Source of the DNA: Eutrophovita sp913057845
Lineage (GTDB): Bacteria; Pseudomonadota; Gammaproteobacteria; Burkholderiales; Eutrophovitaceae
Length of the DNA stretch: 64,000 nt
NCBI GenBank assembly: GCA_963925895.1
Contig: CAWUVH010000003.1
Span: 62,001-126,000, forward strand
Direction of reading: 5' to 3'
Notes under the pieces: generated by a model
Seen by the model: the letters and a program-made list of their open reading frames with translations, nothing else
What the model was told of the DNA's origin: nothing
Database searches by the model: none
In this document: positions 36,041 to 45,608 of the stretch, in pieces
Position numbering within the stretch: the stretch's first letter is position 1
Layout of the letters: the number at the start of each line of letters is the position of its first letter
Position numbers and translations under genes: made by a program

Positions 36041-36558
36041 TACTTTAATGATTTGGTGGGTAACTTCATTGCCTTCACTTTTGCCCGCTGGCGCTTGCGA
36101 AACAAATTAAGCTTACCGCTCAAACCATCATCGTGTATCGCCAGTAAGGCAACCGCAAAAAGAGCCGCATTGGCCGCGCCGGCTTCGCCCACAGCAAAGG
36201 TAGCCACCGGTATACCTTTAGGCATCTGTACTATTGAAAGAAGCGAATCAAGGCCATTCATAGATTTGGTTGTCACGGGAACACCCAATACGGGCAATAT
36301 GGTTTTTGATGCCACCATTCCAGGGAGATGTGCAGAACCGCCGGCTCCGGCGATGATAATTTGAATCCCGCGACTTTCTGCGTTTTCGGCGTATTGAAAC
36401 ATCTCATCAGGCGTTCTATGCGCCGATATAACACACGTTTCATAACTCACGCCAAAAGAGTCTAGACTCTCAGAGGCGCATTTCATAACGGTCCAATCGC
36501 TTTCACTACCCATAATTATTCCTACGAGTGGCTTAATGCTTTTACGAGATTTGCTCAT
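36040..36558 (-). CDS. purE: N5-carboxyaminoimidazole ribonucleotide mutase
   Basis: Moves the carboxyl group of N5-CAIR to give CAIR. The 172-residue protein has the class I PurE motifs GIIMGSESDW, ISAHRTPDEM and IIAGAGGSAHLPGM. The C-terminal extension is basic. Together with purK it shows the two-step bacterial route. The 44-bp gap to fba has no obvious terminator, so the purine genes may be read from the glycolytic operon. Confidence 0.97.
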   Translation of the reverse strand: MSKSRKSIKPLVGIIMGSESDWTVMKCASESLDSFGVSYETCVISAHRTPDEMFQYAENAESRGIQIIIAGAGGSAHLPGMVASKTILPVLGVPVTTKSMNGLDSLLSIVQMPKGIPVATFAVGEAGAANAALFAVALLAIHDDGLSGKLNLFRKRQRAKVKAMKLPTKSLK

Positions 36559-36602
36559 AAATTAACTTCTAATTAATGCTGCATGGTCCGGGATCTTTTT
36601 GC

Positions 36603-37646
36603 TCAAGAATTTTCGTAAATCATCGCAATGTCATCCAATGGTGTCGGTTTAATTTTTCCCGAATTTCCTGCTGTGCCGAAAGCCTCAAATCGTAATTTAC
36701 AAATAGACTTGGCCGCTTCTTTCGCCGGCTTGAGATACTTCCTTGGGTCAAACTCACCCTTATTAAGATCAAACGCTCGCCTAATAGCACCAGTCATGGC
36801 CAAACGAATATCAGTATCAATATTAATCTTACGAACACCATGTTTAATACCCTCTTGGATCTCCTCCAAGGGTACACCATACGTTTCTTTCATCTCGCCG
36901 CCGTGCTCTCGAATTATCTGCAGCCATTCCTGTGGAACGCTCGACGAGCCGTGCATCACAAGGTGCGTATTAGGAATCTTGGCATGTATCGCTCGAATGC
37001 GGTCAATAGCCAGAATATCTCCCGTTGGTTTTCGCGTAAATTTATAGGCGCCATGTGATGTGCCAATTGCGATGGCGAGTGCATCTACTCCTGTTTTCGC
37101 AACAAAGTCGGCAGCCTGCTCTGGATCAGTCAACAACATTTCTCTCGTCAACGTTCCCTCCGCGCCAGAGCCATCCTCTTTATCCGCCTGCATCGTTTCG
37201 AGGGATCCTAAGCAACCCAGCTCGCCTTCAACTGAGACACCCACAGCGTGCGCCATGTCCACAACATGCTTGGTAACAGCCACGTTATATTCATAAGAAG
37301 CCGGTGTTTTCGCATCCTCCTCTAAAGAGCCATCCATCATCACGCTTGAAAATCCTGATCGAATGGAGCGTTGGCAGACTGCCGGGGACGCACCATGATC
37401 TTGATGCATAACAATGGGAATATCTGGATACTGCTCGATAGCCGCTAAAATAAGGTGCCGAAGAAAAGGTTCACCCGCATATTGCCTTGCTCCAGCAGAG
37501 GCTTGCATGATAACCGGACTTGAAGTTTCAGCCGCAGCCTCCATTATCGCTTGAACTTGTTCAAGGTTATTTACATTAAAGGCCGGTACTCCGTAATTAT
37601 TCTCGGCCGCATGATCAAGCAGTTGTCTCATAGAAACTAAAGCCAT
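36603..37646 (-). CDS. fba: Class II fructose-bisphosphate aldolase
   Basis: Zinc-dependent aldolase splitting fructose-1,6-bisphosphate to the triose phosphates, also used in gluconeogenesis and pentose recycling. The 347-residue protein has the zinc-ligand motif MHQDHGASP near residues 81-89, MMDGSLEEDAKTP, MHGSSSVPQEW and KINIDTDIRLAMTG. The length and GSSSVPQEW form point to the CbbA-like class II subtype. It follows pgk directly; the usual betaproteobacterial pyk between them is missing. Confidence 0.96.
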   Translation of the reverse strand: MALVSMRQLLDHAAENNYGVPAFNVNNLEQVQAIMEAAAETSSPVIMQASAGARQYAGEPFLRHLILAAIEQYPDIPIVMHQDHGASPAVCQRSIRSGFSSVMMDGSLEEDAKTPASYEYNVAVTKHVVDMAHAVGVSVEGELGCLGSLETMQADKEDGSGAEGTLTREMLLTDPEQAADFVAKTGVDALAIAIGTSHGAYKFTRKPTGDILAIDRIRAIHAKIPNTHLVMHGSSSVPQEWLQIIREHGGEMKETYGVPLEEIQEGIKHGVRKINIDTDIRLAMTGAIRRAFDLNKGEFDPRKYLKPAKEAAKSICKLRFEAFGTAGNSGKIKPTPLDDIAMIYENS

Positions 37647-37702
37647 ATATAAAGTCCTCTATTAAAAAAATTAGCGTCGGGCCTTCATGAGCCCTGACAT
37701 TC

Positions 37703-38890
37703 TTATGTTATCTTGAGCGCTCTTTGTTCAAGTACGTCTAGCGCCGGCAAGGCTTTCCCCTCCAGGAACTCTAAAAAAGCACCCCCAGCAGTTGAAATAT
37801 AGTCGATTTCATCAGTCACCCCAAATTTAGTGACCGCTGCTATCGTGTCCCCCCCGCCAGCGATAGAAAAGGCCGCTGACTGACTGACGGCGTTCGACAA
37901 CACTCTAGTACCCTCTGAAAACTGATCAAATTCAAAAACCCCTAATGGCCCGTTCCAAACGATCGTCCCAGCCTCTTTTATTATGCTTACAATCTCACCC
38001 ATGGTCTCAGACCCAAAATCAAGGATCAAATCATTATCATTCAAATCATCAACGTGCTTTCTGGTTGCAACAGCATCTTGATGAAATGCAGTCGCGCAAA
38101 CTACGTCTTTTGGCAACGGTATTTTCCCACCCCTTAACTCAATCTGCTCTGTGACGGCTCTTGCTTCTTCAGCTAGATCTTTTTCTGCTAGTGAAGCACC
38201 TATATTTTTGCCTTTCGCGAATAAAAATGTATTCGCTATGCCTCCTCCTAGAATCAGATGGTCTACTTTCTTCGCTAACGCCAAGAGTACAGTAAGTTTC
38301 GTCGACACTTTAGAGCCCCCAACAATCGCGACTAGCGGCCTCGCCGGTGACGCGAGCGCTTGACTTAGCGCTTTAATCTCCCGGACTATTAATGGTCCAG
38401 CACATGCCGTTTCGACATGTAGCGCGATGCCATGTGTGGACGCGTGCGCTCTATGCGCCGCGCCAAAAGCATCGTTAACAAAAACATCACACAATTTAGC
38501 CATTTTTCGAGAAAGCACCTCGTCATTCTCGGTCTCTCCCAAATTCATTCGACAATTTTCTAATAATACGACCTGTCCCAACGCAACGGTTACTCCAGAT
38601 GTCCAATCTTTAATAAGGGGTACGTTTGAGCCTAACAATTCCGATAAACGTTTTGCAACAGGGGCGAGAGAGAACTCCTCTTGAAATGTCCCCGCCTTGG
38701 GTCGGCCAAGGTGAGATACAACCATAACCGCAGCTCCAGAAGCCATCGCTCGTTGGATCGCAGGCAGTGACGCTACAATTCGTGTTTCATCCGATATCTG
38801 ATGATTCTCGTTAAATGGAACATTTAAATCAGATCGAATAAGAACACGCTTACCCAAAAGATCCACTTCATCCAAGGTTTTAAACTTCAT
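37703..38890 (-). CDS. pgk: Phosphoglycerate kinase
   Basis: Transfers phosphate between 1,3-bisphosphoglycerate and ADP. From the ATG at 38890 (MKFKTLDEVDLLGK) it is 395 residues; the frame runs upstream to 38947, but that part crosses a terminator-like hairpin and is not PGK sequence. RSDLNVPF, SHLGRPKAG, GGSKVSTKLTVL and the nucleotide loop GGGDTIAAVTKFG confirm the enzyme. It is second in a gap-pgk-fba cluster. Confidence 0.97.
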   Translation of the reverse strand: MKFKTLDEVDLLGKRVLIRSDLNVPFNENHQISDETRIVASLPAIQRAMASGAAVMVVSHLGRPKAGTFQEEFSLAPVAKRLSELLGSNVPLIKDWTSGVTVALGQVVLLENCRMNLGETENDEVLSRKMAKLCDVFVNDAFGAAHRAHASTHGIALHVETACAGPLIVREIKALSQALASPARPLVAIVGGSKVSTKLTVLLALAKKVDHLILGGGIANTFLFAKGKNIGASLAEKDLAEEARAVTEQIELRGGKIPLPKDVVCATAFHQDAVATRKHVDDLNDNDLILDFGSETMGEIVSIIKEAGTIVWNGPLGVFEFDQFSEGTRVLSNAVSQSAAFSIAGGGDTIAAVTKFGVTDEIDYISTAGGAFLEFLEGKALPALDVLEQRALKIT

Positions 38891-38908
38891 AATTTCGTTT
38901 TCAGTGAC

Positions 38909-38944
38909 AAAAAAACAATGGGGCATACTTAAGCCACGCCCCAT
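38909..38944 (-). terminator. Intrinsic terminator/attenuator between gap and pgk
   Basis: Reading leftward, ATGGGGC (38944-38938) pairs with GCCCCAT (38924-38918) around a 13-nt loop. TG and then seven T (38915-38909) follow directly. It lies in the gap before the pgk start and after the gap stop codon at 38962. A partial terminator here would give less pgk-fba than gap transcript. Confidence 0.65.
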
Positions 38945-38961
38945 CAAGAAAGTTAAAACTT

Positions 38962-39975
38962 TTACGCTGCAGACATCAATGCCACGGTCGTATCAAGCAT
39001 TCTGTTAGAAAATCCCCACTCATTATCGTACCAAGAACACACTTTAACCAGCGTGCCCTCCGAAACCTTCGTTAGAGTCGCATCAAACACGGATGACGCT
39101 GGATTATGGTTAAAATCTATAGACACCAACGGACCGTCGCTATACTCCAAAATTCCTTTTAATTTACCTTCTGAGGCATCTTTAATTTTTTGATTAACCT
39201 CTTCTACCGTTGTCGCCCGTTTAGCAATAAAGGATAAATCAACAAGCGAGACATTAATCGTTGGCACGCGCATCGCGAAGCCATCCAACTTACCATTAAG
39301 CTCAGGCAGAACCAAACCAACTGCCGCTGCCGCCCCTGTTTTTGTTGGTATCATTGACATGGTTGCGGAGCGCGCCCGACGCAAATCCTCGTGATACACA
39401 TCCGTCAACACCTGATCATTCGTATAGGAGTGAATAGTCGTCATCAACCCGTTAACAACACCTATTGCATCGTTAAGCACCTTCACAACTGGAGCAAGAC
39501 AATTGGTGGTACAAGAGGCATTCGATATCACCTCTGCTCTAGAGGTGAGCACTTCATGGTTCACACCATAAACAATAGTAGCGTCAACATCTTTACCGCC
39601 AGGTGCAGAGATAACTACTTTCTTAGCCCCCGCCTGAATATGTGCGCTCGATTTTTCTTTTGAGGCAAAAAAACCTGTGCACTCCAAAACAACATCGATT
39701 TTTAGCTCGCGCCAGGGCAAAGCGCTAGGATTACGTTCGGCAACAACTTTAATTTTATCTCCATTAACTACAAGGCTATCTCCATCAATAGACACTTCGC
39801 CAGGGAATCGGCCGTGAGCCGTGTCATATTGAGTCAAATGCGCATTGGTTGCCGCGTCACCAAGATCATTAATCGCGACAATCTCAATATCATGTTTCTT
39901 ACCGCCCTCATAATGAGCCCTAAGAATATTTCTTCCAATGCGACCATAACCATTAATCGCGACACGTATCGTCAT
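38962..39975 (-). CDS. gap: Glyceraldehyde-3-phosphate dehydrogenase, type I
   Basis: Phosphorylating GAPDH of 337 residues. The NAD-binding NGYGRIGRNILRA is at the N-terminus and the catalytic cysteine is C155 in SNASCTTNCLAPV. The C-terminal WYDNEWGFSNRMLDT is diagnostic. It sits between tkt and pgk, and an intrinsic terminator-like hairpin follows it. The 68-bp gap to tkt contains no clear regulatory structure. Confidence 0.98.
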   Translation of the reverse strand: MTIRVAINGYGRIGRNILRAHYEGGKKHDIEIVAINDLGDAATNAHLTQYDTAHGRFPGEVSIDGDSLVVNGDKIKVVAERNPSALPWRELKIDVVLECTGFFASKEKSSAHIQAGAKKVVISAPGGKDVDATIVYGVNHEVLTSRAEVISNASCTTNCLAPVVKVLNDAIGVVNGLMTTIHSYTNDQVLTDVYHEDLRRARSATMSMIPTKTGAAAAVGLVLPELNGKLDGFAMRVPTINVSLVDLSFIAKRATTVEEVNQKIKDASEGKLKGILEYSDGPLVSIDFNHNPASSVFDATLTKVSEGTLVKVCSWYDNEWGFSNRMLDTTVALMSAA

Positions 39976-40043
39976 CTGTTAACTCCCTTCCTCAATAATC
40001 ATTTATAAACTTGCGCGCCAAACTTCAAGGTTAAGCTTAGCGT

Positions 40044-42041
40044 CTAATTTTTAATCGACTTAACAGCGCTCACAATTGCTTGAACGGTGATGCCAAAATG
40101 TTCGTATAAGGCCTCCGCAGGCGCTGATTCGCCAAAGGTATCTATCCCGACAACGGCTCCATTAGTGCCTACATATTTACGCCAAAAATCTGTAACGCCC
40201 GCCTCAACCGCTACTTTAGGCAACGCTGTTGGCAAAACATGCTCGCGATATCCAGCATCCTGCCTATCAAAAACATTGGTAGAAGGCATCGACACAACAC
40301 GGGTTGCAATTCCTTCGTTCTTTAATATTTTTTGAGCATCCACCGCAAGCGACACCTCAGATCCAGTCGCCAAAATTATTGCTTCAGGATGTTCTAAATT
40401 ACGCAATACGTAAGCGCCCTTGGAAATATTTTTAATTTGTTCGTTTGTTTTCTCTTGGTGCGGCACGCCCTGTCTCGTCGCAAGTAAGCAGCTTGGCCCA
40501 TCAACGCGGTCCAGCATAGCGCCCCATGCCACTAAAGTTTCCACGGCATCACACGGCCTCCATACGTCTAAATTAGGTATTGAGCGCAAACTGGCTGCGT
40601 GCTCGACAGGCTGGTGGGTTGGACCATCTTCACCCAAGCCAATCGAGTCATGCGTGAAGACGAATAATGATCTGAGCTTCATTAATGCTGCCACGCGCAA
40701 TGCATTACGACAATAATCAGAAAACACTAAGAACGTTGCGCCATAAGGAATAAAGCCGCCATGAAGCGCAAGTCCGTTCATGATGGCGGCCATCCCAAAC
40801 TCTCGAACCCCATAAAACAAATAATTGCCTGAGCTCTCCTGGCTCAGAGGCCTTGATCCTGACCACATCGTCAAGTTAGAAGCAGCTAAATCGGCAGATC
40901 CGCCAATTAATTCATGCAAAATAGGGCCCATAAATTCCAACGCATTTTGTGATGCCTTGCGGGTGGCCAATTTCTCTGCCTTATCATTCCAAGCCCCAAC
41001 TTCTTCGTCTAATTTTTTTGCCCAACCCTCTGGCGCCTGTCCGGAAAGGCGTCTCTCGAGCTCTTTACAAAGATCTGGAAATTCGGCTTGGTATCCGACC
41101 TGCCGTTGCCGCCACTCGTCCTCGTACGCTCGGCCACCAGCTTGGGCATTCCATGCCGCATAAACCTCTTGCGGTATTTCGAATGGAGGATGAGGCCAAC
41201 CTAAGGCCTGCCTTGTTGCGAGCACCTCATCTTCTCCCAAAGGAGCTCCATGAGCGGCACCTGTATTTTGTTTTTTTGGCGAACCCTTTCCGATGGTCGT
41301 CTTGCAACATATAAGTGTTGGTTGCTCGCTGTTGTCTTTAGCTTTTATGATCGCCGCATCGATTTGGTCTAAGTCATGACCATCAACGTCTTTAATCACG
41401 CTCCAGCCATAAGCCTCAAACCGCTTAGGCGTATCGTCTGAAAACCAACTGCTTATTTCGCCTTTTTCTGAATCAATAGAAATGCCGTTGTCGTCATAAA
41501 AAACAATTAGCTTATTTAAACCTAGTGTGCCTGCCAAAGAACAAACTTCATGGGAGAGTCCTTCCATTAAACACCCGTCCCCAAGAAAAACATAAGTAAA
41601 GTGATCGACAATCTCATGTCCCGGCCGATTGAAGTCCGTCGCTAATACTTTTTCTGCTATTGCCATACCTACAGCATTGGCAACACCTTGCCCCAGCGGC
41701 CCCGTCGTGGTTTCGACCCCTGGGGTCAAACCATATTCCGGGTGTCCGGGGGTTCTTGAATGCAGTTGTCTAAAACTTTTAAGATCCCCAATACCTAAAT
41801 CGTAACCCGTCAAATGAAGCAGAGAGTACAGCAACATAGAGCCATGCCCATTGGATACGACAAAACGATCTCGATTCGCCCATTTTGGATTAGCCGGATT
41901 GTGTTTTAGATGTTTTTGCCAGAGGACCGCTGCAATATCCGCCATCCCCATTGGCATTCCAGGATGTCCTGAATTGGCTTTTTGAACCGCATCCATGGAT
42001 AAGACTCGGATCGCATCTGCATACTCTATATTTTTTGGCAT
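40044..42041 (-). CDS. tkt: Transketolase
   Basis: Thiamine-diphosphate enzyme moving two-carbon units in the pentose phosphate pathway. The 665-residue length is standard. SGHPGMPMGMADIA, the ThDP motif GDGCLMEGLSHEV...DDNGISID and GEDGPTHQPVEH are all visible. It is first in tkt-gap-pgk-fba. The 142-bp gap upstream, toward ntrX, is AT-rich and likely carries the promoter, but I could not define a strong -35/-10 pair. Confidence 0.97.
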   Translation of the reverse strand: MPKNIEYADAIRVLSMDAVQKANSGHPGMPMGMADIAAVLWQKHLKHNPANPKWANRDRFVVSNGHGSMLLYSLLHLTGYDLGIGDLKSFRQLHSRTPGHPEYGLTPGVETTTGPLGQGVANAVGMAIAEKVLATDFNRPGHEIVDHFTYVFLGDGCLMEGLSHEVCSLAGTLGLNKLIVFYDDNGISIDSEKGEISSWFSDDTPKRFEAYGWSVIKDVDGHDLDQIDAAIIKAKDNSEQPTLICCKTTIGKGSPKKQNTGAAHGAPLGEDEVLATRQALGWPHPPFEIPQEVYAAWNAQAGGRAYEDEWRQRQVGYQAEFPDLCKELERRLSGQAPEGWAKKLDEEVGAWNDKAEKLATRKASQNALEFMGPILHELIGGSADLAASNLTMWSGSRPLSQESSGNYLFYGVREFGMAAIMNGLALHGGFIPYGATFLVFSDYCRNALRVAALMKLRSLFVFTHDSIGLGEDGPTHQPVEHAASLRSIPNLDVWRPCDAVETLVAWGAMLDRVDGPSCLLATRQGVPHQEKTNEQIKNISKGAYVLRNLEHPEAIILATGSEVSLAVDAQKILKNEGIATRVVSMPSTNVFDRQDAGYREHVLPTALPKVAVEAGVTDFWRKYVGTNGAVVGIDTFGESAPAEALYEHFGITVQAIVSAVKSIKN

Positions 42042-42183
42042 CGTTTTAGCAACTTTTACATATCAATTAAGGGAAGTTCCATCGGCACCAAATAATCGCT
42101 CTGTGCCGTGCAGAATAAAGGCGTTATTTTATCGTAACGACCACACAGCGTCTTGTAAGCGCCATGAATTAAAAAAATCACCT

Positions 42184-43434
42184 TCAATTCATAGCATCAT
42201 TTTTGCGGGATGTTTTGATTCCTAATTGCTTCAGCTTTCGGTAAAGATGGGTTCTTTCAATGCCCGCCTGGGTAGCTACCCGAGACATGTTCCCCCCCTC
42301 TTTCGCGAGGTGATATTCCAGATATTGCTTATCAAATATCTCACGCGCCGAACGATAATCTGTGTCAAAGTCAAAAGACGATGTCTCTATCATAGTATCT
42401 CGAGCAGAGTTTTCTAATACTGCCGTCACGTCATTGGCGCCAATTTCGTCTCCGACCGAGAATTGAGCGCTGGACAGCACAACAGCACACAGCTGGCTCA
42501 AATTAGCCGGCCAGTCAAAAGATCGAAGCTTATTTAGCGCAGCAACCGAAAAAGATTTGGCGGGGTATTTCTGAAAAAGAACCGATTTTGCAATTTCAAT
42601 AACATCATCAATGCGATCTTTCAGTGGAGGCACATCTACCATCGTTTCGCAGATCAACTCATAGAGCCTAATATCAAATTGCTCTTGCGCCACAAGTGAG
42701 CCTAATTTAGCCGTCGAAGAGGCTATTACCCTCGTTCCAGCCTCTTGTAGGGTCCCCCAGCTGGAAATCAAATCTGCCTGTTGGGGCTTTTCCAACCGTC
42801 CGATCTCCTGAAAAAATACGACGCCCCCTCGACTCATCTCAACTAATTGCTCTCCCTTTGCTTCGTACTCTTGAGAGCTTGAAATAACAACCCAAGGTTT
42901 ATTCGTTTTTTTTAATAAACTCGCACATTGGTCTGCGCCTGAACCAGGCGCCTCTAAAAACAAAACTGGTCCAGCCATTTTTATCAGCGCCTCACACTTT
43001 CGTTTAAGATGAAGCGCCGCTTCCGTTTTTCCCAGTGTAACGTAAACGGGTTCGCGGGCGCTGTCTCGAGATTGATCCCTAAGAGCCGCTGAAACCGTCG
43101 ACAGTAGTTTTTGTAATGCGATAGGTTTTTCTAGGAATGAGTAAGCTCCTATCCGAGTCGCCTCTACAGCGGTATCAATTGTGCCATGCCCGGACATCAT
43201 TACAATCGGCATTGTCATAAGGCCTGATGACGCCCACTCCTTCAGCAAACTTACCCCATCCACATCCGGCATCCAAATGTCTAACAAGACAAGCTCAGGT
43301 CGAGCCTTCATAAACAGATCTCTTGCTTTTGCTGCATTTTCAGCAACATCAACCTGGTGACCCTCTTCCCGAAGAATCTCTGAAAGCAATTCACGGATCC
43401 CGATTTCATCATCGACTACAAGAATTTTGCTCAT
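42184..43434 (-). CDS. NtrX-like response regulator with degenerate AAA+ domain
   Basis: 416-residue homologue of NtrX. The receiver domain is intact, with acidic pocket D8/D9, phospho-acceptor D52, S81 and K103. The central region aligns with a sigma54-activator AAA+ domain but has lost its machinery. Walker A is reduced to EAPGSGADQ (about 161-169), the GAFTGA sigma54 loop is absent, and Walker B reads VVFFQEIG with Q209 in place of Asp. PPLKDRIDDV remains. The Fis-type helix-turn-helix (about 377-411) is present. It can probably bind DNA under NtrY control but not drive sigma54 transcription. It is 2 bp after ntrY. Confidence 0.88.
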   Translation of the reverse strand: MSKILVVDDEIGIRELLSEILREEGHQVDVAENAAKARDLFMKARPELVLLDIWMPDVDGVSLLKEWASSGLMTMPIVMMSGHGTIDTAVEATRIGAYSFLEKPIALQKLLSTVSAALRDQSRDSAREPVYVTLGKTEAALHLKRKCEALIKMAGPVLFLEAPGSGADQCASLLKKTNKPWVVISSSQEYEAKGEQLVEMSRGGVVFFQEIGRLEKPQQADLISSWGTLQEAGTRVIASSTAKLGSLVAQEQFDIRLYELICETMVDVPPLKDRIDDVIEIAKSVLFQKYPAKSFSVAALNKLRSFDWPANLSQLCAVVLSSAQFSVGDEIGANDVTAVLENSARDTMIETSSFDFDTDYRSAREIFDKQYLEYHLAKEGGNMSRVATQAGIERTHLYRKLKQLGIKTSRKNDAMN

Positions 43435-43436
43435 TG

Positions 43437-45608
43437 TTAAACCGTTTTTTTTAAATGTTTGGGATTTACAATTGTGTGTGATAGCGGCATGGTTATTTCA
43501 ATCACCGCTCCAGGTTCCTCATTCCGGATCGCTACAGCTCCATCATGTTCTTCAACAATTTTTCTCACTATAGCCAGACCAAGGCCGGTGCCCTTCGCCT
43601 TAGTTGTGTAATAAGGATCGAACGCTCGGCTAAGCACTTCATCGGAAAATCCAGGCCCATTATCGCGCACCCTTATCTGAGTCGTGTCTGATGTGACGGT
43701 GGTCTCAATCAAGATCTCTGGTGCCGCACGCTCAGAGACGGCTTGCTCTGCATTCTGAATTAAGTTATGAAGCACCTGCCTAAGCTTTCCTGTGTCTCCC
43801 CACAGAAATATCTCATCAGAAGCAAGGTTCGTTTCAATAGGCGCTGCAGTTGCCTGATACAGTCCAATAACATCCAATACCAAACCATTCACATCGATCA
43901 ACTCTGATTTACGATCTGGGTTTCTAGAGTATTCATTAAATGCATTTACCATTCCTTTTAGAGCGGCGACCTGATCAACTATCGTTTTGACGGACCGCTC
44001 AAGCATCGTGGCATCGTGTTCTTCCAGTTTAGGTCCTAGTCGGCGCGATAAGCGCTCAGCTGACAGCTGTATCGGAGTAAGCGGGTTTTTTATCTCGTGA
44101 GCAAGCCTTTCGGCCACCTCTCCCCAGAGAGCTAATCGTTGCGCCTGAAGCAGATGGGTCACATCATCAAAAACCACTACAAACCCTGGAAACTCGCCGC
44201 CGCTCAACGTCGAAACTCGAACCAAAAGTATTTTTTTAGTTTCCTCAACCACGATCTCTACCTGGCGCTCCCATTGAGATTTATCCGAACCCGACAAGCC
44301 AGTTCGGATAAGCACTCTCATTGCCTCTAAACCGTCTGGGTTAGACGCTCCTGAAGGCAAGGCGCCCTCCAGTGACTGGCCAAGAATTTGCTCTGCGCTG
44401 GGATTATATGCACGCAAGTTTAAACCCTCATCAAACGTTAATACGCCCGCAGACAAAGTCTCCAAAATACTCGACAAGTAAGCGTTACCTTGTGTAAGTG
44501 CTATTTCATGCTTTTCGGCTGCCTCCTTAGCCTCAGATAGTTGACCGGTCATCACGCTAAAAGACTCCGTCAAAAATCCCAGCTCGTCCCCGCGGCTTAT
44601 AGGGGCCCTTTGACTAAAGTCCCCCTGTGCTACAGCTCGGGTCCCGGCTGCCAGGAAGCCCAGAGGCGCAGACAGGCGATTGCTAAACATAACCGCCATC
44701 AGCACAACACACAGGAGTGCGAGTCCTAAAGATAAAGTTAGCGCTAACGTGTATAGCCGCTGCAACCCGTATCGTGATAACGATAGTTCCTGATAATCGC
44801 GATAAGCCACTTGGACCATAGCTGCGTCGCGCGCAAGCCTCTCGGGCACTAATTGTGTAACCTGTAAAATTTGCATTTCTTCTTCTAGATGGTTGATGGG
44901 GACGACCACCCTTAGGAGCAAACCGACTTCCCCATTCTCCTCAATGCCAGCATAACTTTGTTGGAGTTGCGCTTGGCGTAGCATTGACTGTGTGGGGGCG
45001 AGCGGAATAATGCTGTCCGCTCCAGAATTAGAAGAGGCTACTACAGCTCCCGTCGTTGTTAAAAGCGTCGCCTCGCTAATGGCCGCTTGATCTCTAAGAC
45101 TGTCAATTGAGGCTACTTGCGTAGCGGTATTTTGATATGAAAGGCTGACTGCCATAGAGTCCGCCTTTCTTTGCAGCTCTCCTAAACCATTTTCTAGATT
45201 TGCCCGCCCAAGATTTAGTCCCCCCTCGAGTGCGCTGTCTACCCGTATATCAAACCAAGTCTCAATGGTGCCCGCTAAAAACTGAACCGAAATACCATAC
45301 ATAACCGCGCCTGGAACCACAGAGACCATTACAAATACGAGTATCAACCGCACTGTCAACTTAGATCCAAACACACCTGCTCTATAACGCCTGATGGTCA
45401 CCAAGACTTGGGCGCCCACTAAAATCATCAGGACAACGATAAGCCCCACTCCAACCCCGAGGAGAATAGGCAGCTCATTAAAAACATCACTGGTTGTCGT
45501 GATTTGTGTCGACAGTAGATATAGAAGATAAAAACCAAAACAAAGCGAAACCGCAACAATCACACTTAGAGTCGTTTTTTTAAGCTTTTTGATGCGGGTT
45601 AATTTCAT
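43437..45608 (-). CDS. ntrY: NtrY-like membrane sensor histidine kinase
   Basis: About 723 residues from the ATG at 45608, which forms an ATGA overlap with the DUF4390 stop; an in-frame GTG at 45650 is less likely. The N-terminus has several transmembrane helices and a large extracytoplasmic region. A HAMP domain (SNRLSAPLGFLAAGTRAV), a PAS-like region, a HisKA domain with the phospho-His in RLAHEIKNPLTPIQLS, and a catalytic ATPase domain (NLIQNAEQA, GTGLGLAIV) follow. It is the cognate kinase of the adjacent NtrX-like regulator. Signal unknown; family members respond to nitrogen or redox cues. Confidence 0.92.
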   Translation of the reverse strand: MKLTRIKKLKKTTLSVIVAVSLCFGFYLLYLLSTQITTTSDVFNELPILLGVGVGLIVVLMILVGAQVLVTIRRYRAGVFGSKLTVRLILVFVMVSVVPGAVMYGISVQFLAGTIETWFDIRVDSALEGGLNLGRANLENGLGELQRKADSMAVSLSYQNTATQVASIDSLRDQAAISEATLLTTTGAVVASSNSGADSIIPLAPTQSMLRQAQLQQSYAGIEENGEVGLLLRVVVPINHLEEEMQILQVTQLVPERLARDAAMVQVAYRDYQELSLSRYGLQRLYTLALTLSLGLALLCVVLMAVMFSNRLSAPLGFLAAGTRAVAQGDFSQRAPISRGDELGFLTESFSVMTGQLSEAKEAAEKHEIALTQGNAYLSSILETLSAGVLTFDEGLNLRAYNPSAEQILGQSLEGALPSGASNPDGLEAMRVLIRTGLSGSDKSQWERQVEIVVEETKKILLVRVSTLSGGEFPGFVVVFDDVTHLLQAQRLALWGEVAERLAHEIKNPLTPIQLSAERLSRRLGPKLEEHDATMLERSVKTIVDQVAALKGMVNAFNEYSRNPDRKSELIDVNGLVLDVIGLYQATAAPIETNLASDEIFLWGDTGKLRQVLHNLIQNAEQAVSERAAPEILIETTVTSDTTQIRVRDNGPGFSDEVLSRAFDPYYTTKAKGTGLGLAIVRKIVEEHDGAVAIRNEEPGAVIEITMPLSHTIVNPKHLKKTV

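Noticed and set aside
37655..37697. GGGC/GCCC hairpin and T run between pgk and fba as a terminator
   Set aside because: The T run starts about eight bases after the short 4-bp stem, so it does not fit an intrinsic terminator well.
38891..38947. N-terminal extension of pgk upstream of 38890
   Set aside because: It overlaps a terminator hairpin and does not resemble phosphoglycerate kinase; the internal ATG gives the family's usual start.
42184..43434. NtrX-like gene as a frameshifted pseudogene
   Set aside because: The frame is continuous and both end domains are intact; missing motifs are internal substitutions and a clean deletion.
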